From Urechis unicinctus (Eukaryota; Annelida; Polychaeta; Xenopneusta; Urechidae), in assembly GCA_034190875.2 (NCBI GenBank), contig CM067357.1, positions 1,554,579-1,618,578 on the forward strand: a DNA stretch of 64,000 bases, given 5' to 3'. Within the stretch, counting starts at the first letter, position 1. Every line of letters begins with the position of its first letter. The notes beneath the pieces were generated by a model. The model was not told where the DNA came from. It worked only from the letters and a program-made list of their open reading frames with translations, and searched no databases. Positions 21,479 through 32,900 of this stretch are shown in pieces. The translations under genes were made by a program, and so were the position numbers.

Positions 21479-23230
21479 ATGGCGATCGGCCCGGTTTGTA
21501 AGTTTGTTAGTTTGGATGTTTGGATGTTTGGATGTATGTAACACTTTTTTTGTTTCGCGATACAGGTCGCAATTTTTGAAATTTTCCATTTTTTTCTTCG
21601 CCCATCGCTAGGCGTCAATGATGCGCAGAACCGAGAGGTTTTGTTTTGACCTTGACCCAAAACTAAGGTCAGGGTCATTGAATAAGTGAAAATCTAGTAC
21701 CTCGAATAACTCCGTTAATAATGGTCGGATCGTTACAAACTTTACACCATCGTGTAGCTCATTCAAATTGCAAACTTTTTCTAAATACATATACGGCGAT
21801 CCAACCAATGGTTTTCCCAAGCGTCTAAGGTCGAAAAAAAGTGGTATCGGTCCAAATGGCAACAAAAGTTTCATGAATATTTTGAGCGCCTATAAAACCG
21901 TCAATACATGTCCGATGGTAATAAAATTTGGTTCACATGTTCTCAGCAACATACCAAGACGTATCCTAAAATATCATGAATGTCGATGACGTCACTTCCG
22001 GTCACGAAAGCATCAAAGTTTTCAAAAAATGACACAAGTTCAATGCTCAATATGTCCATACTTTAGAGTTCCATTTTTAAACAGTTTAGATATTCTGAAA
22101 GTGTAATGTAATTGTAAACTTTTTCTAAATATACTTAGTTGTAAATAATGCATTGTTAAAAAAATTGTAGCAGGTCGAAAATTTCTGGTAACCAAAATCT
22201 CTCAACTTATTTATTTCGCAATAAATTCACTAATTATCGTCCGATCGTAACAAAATTAACATTTTCTGAAAGCTGAAACAATTGCCAAACTTTGGATTTG
22301 ACATATGCTATCAAAATATTCGTCGTTTTCAAAGCGCGTTGAGTTGAAAAAACAAATTTCACTCAGTCAATTTTCGTCAAATTTTCGATTGCTAATAAAA
22401 TCGTAAATATCAGTTCTATAGTCATAAAAAACTGCTCAGCTGTTGTCATCGACAGCACGAATCGTGTTCTATTGAAATTAGATGAAATAATTGTTGTGGC
22501 ACGAAAATTCGGAAAAAAAATTATGTCCGTGTACTGGATTTGAACACCGGCCTCTGGCATGGAAGTCTAAAACAATGCCGCTACGCCACGCGGCCTAGCA
22601 CATTGATCTGTATTGTCATATATATATAATAAGTATAACAGGTGCCAACAACATCTAAACGCTCAACATGATTGATATATCCATAGTAATTTTGTTAATT
22701 ATAGGTTGATACGGATTTTTTATTGCTTAATGTTGTTTGGCTTCTGAATGAATGTTTAAGGTTGATAGTTTCACAAAGGTCGCCGCTGCTGCCAGCTCGC
22801 TTTGCGTAAAGCCGGCAAGCAGCAATACGGGACCAGTCCAATTCACTGTAAAAATGTATGTCCTCTTAAAAAAAATTGCATATCGATGCAACACACAGCA
22901 AACGAAACCATGCCAGTCAATACTTCTTTATCACCCTTGGTTATCGATAATAATGGTCGGATCGTTACAAACTTTACACCATCGAGTAGCTCATTCAAAT
23001 TGCAAACTTTTTCTAATGACATATGTGGCGATCCAACCAATGGTTTTCCCAAGCGCCTAAGGTCGAAAAAAAGTGGTATCGGTCCAAATGGCAACAAAAG
23101 TTTCATGAATATGTTGAACGCCTATCAGATATCATTTTTTGTGATCCGCGATACAGGTTGCAATTTTTTAAATTTTCCATTTTTTTTTCTACACCCATCG
23201 TTAGGGGGTAATGATGCCCAGAGCCTCATT
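21479..23230. repeat. Repeat module block between hairpin and Helentron copy 2
   Basis: The reverse complement of 2065-3813. It contains the CRE/ETS-like site at 21987-22001 and the tRNA-like segment at 22525-22594. No gene. Confidence 0.75.
22525..22594 (-). repeat. tRNA-like segment with Pol III boxes
   Basis: The mirror copy of 2698-2767. Box A here keeps the consensus GCGG that is GCGA in the left arm. Confidence 0.6.
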
Positions 23231-24479
23231 AACACCCCGATATGTTGCGCGGCGGCTGCATGCGGGAAGCCGGACCAGTCCATTTGATTGTCAAAATGTA
23301 TGTAGGATATAGAGCGCGTTAACTCTCTGCTTAATTGTGAAATCTTTGAACATCACTGAAGTTATTGCTTACACTTACATCCATAGTGATAGTGGCAGCT
23401 AAATTGATATTATTTAACATGTCTGTATACAATAGTCTACTAGCAAGTTTCGTTTGAAAACAACCCAAACCCCTTGAATTGGGCGATTCCAACCATTTGT
23501 GGCGCAAAGAAACTTCGCCTTTGACAGCGTCCGCGCTATTTATAACTTTTTCCTCTCTGCAAACTCGGTCCGCGTTACTCTGTCGAGTGAGTTACATTGT
23601 GAATACAACCCCGGTATTTAAAACTGGTCATGTTGAACCATCATAATTGGCAACATCATCAACGTCATCTTAACTGTCGTCATCAACAACATATTTACTC
23701 TGGGTTATCAAGGGTAATTCAGACCCACTGCAGCTAGCATGATACTATATAACTTTTTCCTCTGTGCAAACTCGGTCCGCGTTACTCCGTTGAGTGAGTT
23801 ACATTGTGAATACAACCCTGGCATTTAAAACTGGTCATGATATCACCATCATCATTGGCAACATCATCAACGTCATCATAACCGTCGTCATCAACAACAT
23901 ATTTACTCTGGGTTATCAAGGGTTATTCAGACCCACTGCAGCGAGCATGATACTATGTAGCGTTATGATGCGGTAGTGAGTTGGACTAATTAATGGGGGT
24001 ATGCAGGTATTTGTTGCACAGCATAAATTTATTAGCCATGATATATTCATAGAAAAACAATGTAATTGAATAGCTAAATTTATTTCAATCATTTCAGATA
24101 TATACTAAGATAGGTGATACAAGAAATACGTATGGTTAAAGAAAATGTTTATATGCTATCAATTTGCAGTGACATATCACATAAAGCACAACATATCAAC
24201 AAATATTTAGACGTTATATTATGGTCATAACTTTCTGATGAACACAGGGTGTACCTTATGGGTATAATATCTTAATGATCATAATACACCACATAGAATT
24301 AATATACACGCAATCAAGGCTACAATCATGGTGTATTAATTTCATGACATCCATGTTTCAGTTATCTATGTTCTCCTAATTCAACTACTACAATTATACA
24401 GCTTAATACACATCAATACCACGTACGTACTATCATAAATGTTAATTGACCAGGTACACATACCTCAATATTTGGGGTA

Positions 24480-24840
24480 GTCCCAATTTACAGTTCCTAT
24501 GATGATATTGCAATGTTGCCCTGTTCCAGATCTCAATTTCCCTCCGGATATAAAGTCTCTGGGAAGGGCTATTAACATATCGTGGTGTTGTCTGCACTCA
24601 GATCCCAATTTCCCTCCGGATATCAAGTCTCAGAGCAGTACACATACCTCAATATTTGGGGTAGTCTCAATTTACAGTTCCCATGATGATATTGCAATGT
24701 TGCCCTGTTCCAGATCTCAATTTCCCACCGGATATAAAGTCTCTGGGAAGGGCTATTTACATATCGTGGTGTTGTCTGCACTCAGATCCCAATTTCCCTC
24801 CGGATATCAAGTCTCAGAGCAGTGCTACGATTATAATACA
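24480..24840. repeat. Tandem repeat, 184-bp unit (two copies)
   Basis: Units start at GATGATATTGC at 24499 and 24683, an offset of 184. The same array occurs at 1-400 and 8880-9230. Confidence 0.8.
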
Positions 24841-24913
24841 GCGTTCATTAGTTCTTAGCACGTAACTTTTCTAGGCAGTGCTAGGATTGTGAGGCTATGT
24901 TGTTTAGTCATAT

Positions 24914-25437
24914 GTGTCAATTACCCTCTGGGTACATAGTTTTAACAATCATAATTCACTGCATTGCATTAACATACACTCAATCAAGGCTATCATTATG
25001 GTGCTAATTAATTTCATGACATTCATCTTTCATTTAACTATGTTCGTCTACTACAAATGTAAAAAAACTGTAAGCATATTATGTATATTGCTACTAATCA
25101 CTATAAAAGTCCCATTTGCTATTCTACAACACATGTTACATAGAGAGAAAATGGGAAGTAGATATCCAAAAAGGTGTGTCAATTACCCTCTGGGTACATA
25201 GTTTTAACCATCATAATTCACTGCATTGCATTAACATACACTCAATCAAGGCTATCATTATGGTGCTAATTAATTTCATGACATTCATCTTTCATTTAAC
25301 TATGTTTCGTCTACTACAAATGTAAAAAAACTGTAAGCATAGTATGTATATTGCTACTAATCACTATAAAAGTCCCATTTGCTATTCCACAACACATGTT
25401 ACATAGAGAGAAAATGGGAAGTAGATATCCAAAAAGC
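24914..25437. repeat. 262-bp tandem duplication unique to copy 2
   Basis: GTGTCAATTACCCTCTGGG starts at 24914 and 25176. Copy 1 has only one unit (from 9304). Confidence 0.9.
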
Positions 25438-25733
25438 CAATTGTGGTATACATTTGTCATTTTCATAGTGTTTTTGTCAGGCTTGTCGTAGACAGCAAGT
25501 ATTTTTTTTGACCGGATGCACAGCAGTATACGGTTAGAGAAGAACACTTGAAAACGGAATTTTCTCTTTAGCTGCGCTGATCTTTTTTCTGTAGCAAAAA
25601 CAAAGGGTCGCTTTTAATTAATCAATGTGAAATTGTGATACTAAAGAAAATCCTCACTGGTACAATGTCATAGATTAACTTACCTTACTCATTGTTATGG
25701 TATCCGCATGACACCACCCCATCCCCTTATCTC

Positions 25734-25751
25734 CCCCTGTGGGCACAGGGG
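25734..25751. repeat. Hairpin CCCCTGT-GGGC-ACAGGGG
   Basis: A perfect 7-bp stem whose loop differs by one base from copy 1. A second version at 26001-26018 has a weakened stem (ACAGGGA). Confidence 0.6.
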
Positions 25752-26030
25752 CAGTTCTGCGGTTTGCCGTAGGTTGGGGGGCAACCTGTTATCCGTGGGT
25801 TGCACCTCGGTCGGTCCACTATTTTCTCTTTTGCTGCGCTGATCTTTTTTCTGTAGCAAAAACAAAGGGTCGCTTTTAATTAATCAAAGTGAAATTGTGA
25901 TACTAAAGAAAATCCTCATTGATACAAAGTCATAGTTTAACTTACCTTAATCAGTGTTACGGTATCCTATCCGCATGACACCACCCCATCCCCTTATCTC
26001 CCCCTGTGGGTACAGGGACAGGTCTCCGGT

Positions 26031-26770
26031 TTGCCGTAGGTTGTAGGTGGGGGGGGGGGGGGGGGCAAAGTTACTTTACTATAATAGGCATTATATTAGT
26101 ATTGGTGTGTCATTAAACCCTTTACATACCTTACTTTGTATCTTTCGTATTATTTGGTATCATACTGGTCTCATTGATTTTTCCCACTTAATATACTCTT
26201 GCATTATGTACATAGTATTATATTCTTTACCACAGGCAGAAATTATCCATTTATAATAGCTTCCGTATACGCATCGGACTGAAATTTTTTAAGATATTAC
26301 GTTCCTTTTAACACATTCATCACTGTCTGACCGCTGTTGTATCTTTCGTATTATCTTGGTATCACACATGTTTCATTAGTTATTCTCACTTAATATACGT
26401 TTGCCGTAGGTTGTAGGTGGGGGGGGGCGGAGGGGGCAAAGTTACTTTACTATAATAGGCATTATATTAGTATTGGTGTGTCATTAAACCCTTTACATAC
26501 CTTACTTTGTATCTTTCGTATTATTTGGTATCATACTGGTCTCATTGATTTTTCCCACTTAATATACTCTTGCATTATGTACATAGTATTATATTCTTTA
26601 CCACAGGCAGAAATTATCCATTTATAATAGCTTCCGTATACGCATCGGACTGAAATTTTTTAAGATATTACGTTCCTTTTAACACATTCATCACTGTACC
26701 GCTGTTGTATTCTCGTATTATCTTGGTATCACACATGTTTCATTAGTTATTCTCACTTAATATACTCTTG
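26031..26770. repeat. 370-bp tandem duplication unique to copy 2
   Basis: TTGCCGTAGGTTGTAGGTGG starts at 26031 and 26401. The first unit contains a run of 17 G (26049-26065) and the second a shorter G-rich run. Confidence 0.9.
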
Positions 26771-27739
26771 TATTATGTACATAGTATTATATTCTTTACC
26801 ACAGGCAGAAATTGTCCATCTATAATAGCTCCGGTATTCGCACCGGACTGAAATTCTTTAAGATATTACGTTCCTTTGAACACATTTATACTGTCTGACC
26901 GCTGTTGTAACATATTGTTTGTAGCAGCTCCACATTCAACATTATCCATTCGAGCTTAACAACGAGATTTACAGTACATCCGTGGCGGATTCAGGGGATA
27001 TGAGTTGGTTTGGGTACGACTTGGTCTGGAATCGAGTTGACCCGATCATGGCCGGCTTGTCAAAGTTCGAATATATTTACTCTTTGCATGTCAGTTCACC
27101 GATCTATTGGAGTCAGTTTGTCGATTCTTAATGATGCCACATCAGGTATAATAATTTTTGCTGTTTATAATGGGTGGTTGGTCGTAATAATGTTCACTGA
27201 CGGCACTGAGGTTTCTTTGAAGCTGTTTTTGTTATCATTATCGCCCATTGTTTTTGAGGGAAGGTGGGTGATCCCTGCTACAGTGAATGGTAGTTAGGTC
27301 TGGACTCTCGGTACTGGGCTAATAAAAAACTTTCACACCTATTGCATATATAACATAAATAGTTTTGTTATAATTGACCTATTAATTATTCAATGTCTAT
27401 CATATAATTTAGATTCAAGCTATTGTTGTTATGAATTCAAATTAATCTAATTTGAGTAAATAGTTATTTACTACATAATAAAACATAATTGATACACTTT
27501 CTTAAATAATCTATTGATCCATGATCCATTAATCATTTAATCGATTGAATGTATCATTTCAATCTCATTAACTACATTGAAAACATTTGATCTGATATGA
27601 CATCACATTAGAGGTGATAAACACAGAGTCATGTTCAGAATAATATACATCGTGGACATAATTAATACAATCTCTTAAATAACCTATTGATCCATCTCTG
27701 TCATTCAATCGATTAAATATATCACTTCAATCTCATTAA

Positions 27740-28438
27740 TTACATTGAAAACATTTGATCTAATGTCATCACCTTGGAGGTGATAAACACTGAGTCATGA
27801 TCAGAATAATATACATCGTGGACATCAATATGGTTCTCTGCTTCTCGGTTGAAATAAATGTGGTCTAGTAATGTTCCATTGTCAGTTGTAGGCACTTCGA
27901 CATATTGTAGGAAACCATGTCCATTCATCAGAGTTTTTAGCATTGAGGTGTTACCTCTCAGTAGGTCATCATTAAAATCCCCAAGCACAAACGTTGGCAC
28001 TTGCAAAGGCATAAGGTGTAACAGTTTTTCCATCATGTGTATGAAATTGGTCATAGATTGCGAAGGTTTTCTATACACAGCAGCCACAATTATACGGGAT
28101 TTGGAAGTTTGTAAGCAAACAACAGATGACTCTAATCCTGTAACTTTGATCTGATCTAGTGCTATTGGTTGCAGTCGTTTTGATACGCATATCATGATGC
28201 CATGCTGGCCATTATGATCAGTCTGGGATGGAATCGGATGGGATGGAATGTTTTCCCGGAAAGCAATGTAATCATGCTCTTGCAGGAAATTGTCTATGTC
28301 ATGCTGAGGTGTGAGGTATGTTTCTGTGAAACACATTACATCGGTTTGGGACAGAATTTTTTTTTCTTCCAGGCATTTGAGGTCAACTTGTTTGTCTAAG
28401 AAATGTCTTATGTTCAGATGGCCGACTGTCAACCATTC
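27740..28438 (-). CDS. EEP (AP-endonuclease-like) domain, copy 2
   Basis: In the 665-codon frame the likely catalytic residues are Asn442, Glu472, Tyr555, Asp587, Asn589 and the SDHD box at 645-648. The end differs from copy 1: a small deletion makes the frame run six residues further (TLDQMFSM). Endonuclease activity could cut target or donor DNA; this role is inferred from the family. Confidence 0.85.
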   Translation of the reverse strand, partial: EWLTVGHLNIRHFLDKQVDLKCLEEKKILSQTDVMCFTETYLTPQHDIDNFLQEHDYIAFRENIPSHPIPSQTDHNGQHGIMICVSKRLQPIALDQIKVTGLESSVVCLQTSKSRIIVAAVYRKPSQSMTNFIHMMEKLLHLMPLQVPTFVLGDFNDDLLRGNTSMLKTLMNGHGFLQYVEVPTTDNGTLLDHIYFNREAENHIDVHDVYYSDHDSVFITSKVMTLDQMFSM

Positions 28439-29964
28439 TGGGTAACTCAGAGCAATGAGACTTGGTGAATCAAACTGTGGTATGCACTTTGTTTGCATAT
28501 CCTTCATCTCTTCGTCAATTTTTGCATTTGTTTTGATTGCTTTGACATTGAAATCAGTGATATATAGACCTGACAGTTTCTTTACTCGACTGAATGCAAC
28601 ATAAGCTTGTCCTTTTCCGAATTTGGCTGCTTCCTTCATGCTGACAACAATTTGTTCAACAGTCATACCTTGACATTTGTGAATGGTAACAGCCCATGCC
28701 AGAGTGAGTGGAAATTGTCGTCGAGCAACTTTTGCACCTTTTCGCTTGTTTTTTTCGTAGTGACCTTCAAGTCGAACAATGGGGACTGAATCTGGATATT
28801 GGCGTTTCCATTTGCTAGCAGCAATTGCTTTTTTGCCAACATTCTCATTGTCAAATCTAACCAATACAACCAACACTTTTTGTGAGTTGTCTTTGATTAC
28901 TGCAGTGACTGTTCCTATGACACCATTGACCAAACCATCTGATGTATCCACATTGTATACAACCATCACTTTAGCACCAATACATAGCTCTAGTATTGTG
29001 TGTAGCCCTCCAGTTTCAGTACGGGATTTTGATCCACCAAAGTTTTGCAAATCAATGAGTCCTGTGCTGTCTCCTTTATCATCAACTGCTTTGATAATGA
29101 CACGATCCTCTTGTCTAGGAGCTAGAGCATTCAGTCTCTCAGCATTCCAATTATCAACATCACGATTCAAGGCAAATACATGTAGGATGTCTTTGGGGTA
29201 ATTTGCATCACCATGTCTGATCTCTTTCGACTGAAGCACTTTCAAGTCACTATCAGTACACTTGCCTGTTCGTAATCTACAGAGCAAATCTGCAAAGAAA
29301 GAGTCATCTTTCTGTCGCATGATTTCATCAAGTTCATGTAATTGAAAATCATCCTTCCACAGTGAACCATATAATCTTGCAACTGGGTTACCAACAGGGT
29401 CAAAAATGTGATTTTGTTTCACCGGAGCAAGTTGGTATAGGTCACCAGCTGCTAGAATACACACATTACCAAACAACGTGGTTTCATCCTTCACTCCTTT
29501 GATTTCATTTAGTCTCTTGTGTATGCTTAATAGCATGTCTGATCCAACCATGGAAACTTCATCAATGACCATCAAGTGCAAATTTTCCATTTTCATGCGG
29601 AGAGAATTCAGTTTTTCACATGTGAGTGACTCACTAGAACCAAATCTTCCAGTTGTCAGCAATAATGCGGAATGAATAGTCAAGCCTCCTACATTGAATG
29701 CTGCTACGCCCGTGGGTGCTGTGACAAGAGTCATCATATCAGTTGGATTTTCATCTGATTGCTCAAAGGTAGAATTCTCTTGGTGTCAGAACAAATCAGC
29801 TTTATGACATGACTTTTACCAACTCCACCTGGACCACTTAAAAATACTCTGTATGGTTCAACACCTTTGCCCTGTTTCATTGATGATGTGACTGCTCTCT
29901 TACACCATTGTCTATGATAGAATACAATCTGCCTCTGCTTAGTATTCAGCTTTCGCACCATCTC
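28439..29964 (-). pseudogene. PIF1-type helicase domain, copy 2 (frameshifted)
   Basis: Walker A (residues 1383-1390 of the 1415-codon frame) is separated from the rest by the two extra T at 29748-29751. In the downstream frame motif II is VIDEVSM (57-63), motif III GDLYQLAPV (98-106), motif V around TIHKCQGM (351-358) and motif VI YVAFSRV (379-385). Apart from the frameshift all signature residues are kept. Confidence 0.9.
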
Positions 29965-32900
29965 TCTATATTCTGGAGGAGAAATTCTTTCTTTATCGAC
30001 AACCGATTCATATCGAGCCACGATGTCCGAGGATGGTTTGCCACATGGGCGTTCAATAAGCTGAGCATTAGCATCAAGATCTTCCTGCTCTATGTCTGTT
30101 TCTAATTCAACACCTTTAGCACGGTCATCTGAATCTTGTTGTTCGGTTTGGGGAGCTACGTTTGACCACATGTGAACTGGCGGACCATTGACTGCATGTT
30201 CATGAATAGCTTCATCAATCAATTCCATGTTTTGGGTGAACTGTCTTTCTATTGCCATGCATTCATCTTTTCTAGCAATATAGTGTGTGCGGAAGTCGCC
30301 ATAAGTGCCAAGCAAGTCACATTCTTCGTTTCGCCATGGTACAAATAGCATCAACTTGCTTCTGTAGAAGTTGCTTGAATCATCTGCTGAACGGTACTTC
30401 TTGAATCGTATAATGGCCTGACATTTACGTCTGTGCATTTGACCCATTCCGTTTGCAAGCACAATGCGTTTTGGCAATTCAGGTCTTTCTTGTGCTATAG
30501 ACTCATCATTTTCATCCAGTACAACTGGTACAGAATCATCCTGATCATATTCTCTTTCAACAAGTGAAACAGTGTAGGTGCTAGCAAATTCAGCAAGACA
30601 CATTTGTTCAAGTTCCACTGGTCTAGCACCATATCTGATCACAATGTTCTTTTGAAAGATATCTTCATCACAATCCTCTTTGTTTTCCAGCTGATAATTT
30701 GGTTTCAAAACTGCACTTCGTTCTGCCTTAGGATTTGTGTCCACAAAAATAACCCTTCGGCTCAATCGTCTCATGGGCATTGACAGGATTCTGTACGCTG
30801 CTTCTTGTGCACTCAACTCTCTGTTGTTTAGAAATGTGGCTGCCACGTATCTCAACATTTCCCTCACTTCTCTGTCTTTGTACTCATTTGCTGCTTGTTT
30901 CAACAACTGACCCATGCCATGTTCACTCTTTGTGACATAAGAACAAATGTACATGATACATGCATATGCATCCACAATAAATTGTAAATCTATATTGGCC
31001 TGGAATGCTTGCAAGACAGTTGGATTAAAAGGAGAGGTGTTGATGTCACATGGTTGACGTTGTAACACAACGTGTGTTCCTTTTTCTGACACTTTCAAGG
31101 CTTTGATGTAGTCATCAGTGTTTATATCGGCTTTCTCTAGCAATTCATCCAGAGAAATGTCTCCTTGTGTTTCTTTATCAGTCATCACTTTAGAGACCTT
31201 TTCAAGCACAGTTTCTGCTTCTTTGATTTTCTCTGCATCTTCTGGTTCTCTTGCGATGAGTGTTTGTGAGCTAGGAGGTTTCGGGTAATCAAATCTGCAT
31301 TTCCCCTTTCTGCGACATGAAGCTGAGTGTTTGTGACTTTGTAGCTTAGATACATAATCTATGTTTTCTATTTGGGCCTTTGACACTGAGATATGTTTAT
31401 CAACAAACTCACAGATTTCTTCATCAGAGTTTTCATCGAGTTTGGGAGCATTTTTGACCCACAATAAGGTGTGTGCATGAGGTGAGCCACGGGCTTGAAA
31501 CTCTATTCTGATAGCATAATCTACAATTTCTCCAATTGGGTGTGCTTTTGATTTGAGAACATCTCTGAATAATACCTCCAGTCTATACTGAAAATGGCGT
31601 GCAGCTGTGACTGGGTTTGTTCGCAACCACATGCTTCTTTCCTCAAAAGATAGTTTTTTGACATCATCATCACTCAATATTTTCCCATATTGACGGGCTA
31701 TGCTCTGTAGCAAGTCAGGCCATTGCATATCTGCTGCAGAAACAGTGAAAAACCATGTGGGAATTCCAAGTTGTCTAACCATTGCCAGAACATCATAATA
31801 AAGAGATTGAAAGTAGGCAGGTGATCCTCTCACATTCTTCAAAATTTGGTAAGCATGGTCAAATTTGATAAAATTTCCAATAGTATCAAATTTTTTCACA
31901 TCACCAACTGTCAGTGGTTTTCCTTGATGCATAGTGCCTTGTGCTCTACGGAACACCACGTGGTTAATGATGCTTTGAACTTGCGCATTCTCTGTTGCAT
32001 ATTGAGCACTGAGTAGATATTCTATTGATTTAGCAAACCTCCCATCACAATCCAAAAGTCTTTGGTTAAAGTACTTGCGAGGATGCAACTTGACCAAGCG
32101 TTCCGTAGACAGAGCATTTGAACCATCAGGATATTTGTCAGGATTAGCTAGCTCTTCAAAATTTGGATCAGTAAGAAGAGGAATTGGTTTCCCGGACTCC
32201 GCTGGAGCAACATTGATCACTTTGCATGTCATGTCAGGGTTTGTATTAATCATGCTTGTCTCATAAGGTAGTCCACAGACACCTGCAGTGGCTTCAAAAG
32301 CATTGTCATCTTCAACAGTCTCTGCTTTTTCTTTCTCTGACTCATCACACTGCATATTTGCACTTTGCATTGTAGAAACTCTGTTCAAGGTGATGTTTTG
32401 TACAGTAACTGGCTCGAGTGCATCATAGTGATACTGTCCCTGCAGTGCTAGGTGGAATATGTGCTCACATTTGTGTCTTGAACATACAGTCAAGATTTCA
32501 TCTGGCTCAGATCTGTGTATTTTGACATGAAGAGAAAACATATCTGCCATAGCTTGCAATGCTATATGTTCTCCCCATTGATTTCCACTTTCTAGATCAT
32601 CAAGATATGTCACCCATTGTATTTCTTGTCTGTCTCTTTGATCAGCCACATTGGAAATGGCATTATCTAATTCTCTTGGTTGTTCTGTGTCTGCATTCTT
32701 GAGATTGTCTGTCTCAATTCTTGCACATACAAATTCTTTGTAATTCTCTGAATGGTTGGACATATATTTGGCTAAATGTTGTCTCAGTAATGCTGGTGTT
32801 GTTGTGAAAATTCTCTTTGTATCTAAATGATAACAGACAGATGCAAACAAGCAATTGCCATCTCTTGGTACCTCATGAAGGGCTAAACCAGTTTGCTTAG

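Larger units (their letters stand above)
21451..24870. repeat. Right arm of large inverted repeat (partner 1-3842)
   Basis: Reverse complement of the left arm without its 427-bp tandem duplication. It covers the flank and about 1.6 kb of the 3' end of Helentron copy 2. Confidence 0.85.
23231..27739 (-). other. Helentron copy 2, 3' non-coding region
   Basis: It matches 7871-11248 but is about 1.1 kb longer because of three extra local duplications. They are a second CATCAT-rich unit (23580-23990), a 262-bp duplication (24914-25437) and a 370-bp duplication (26031-26770). A fragment of the gene's 3' end is repeated near 27585-27660. Confidence 0.7.
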
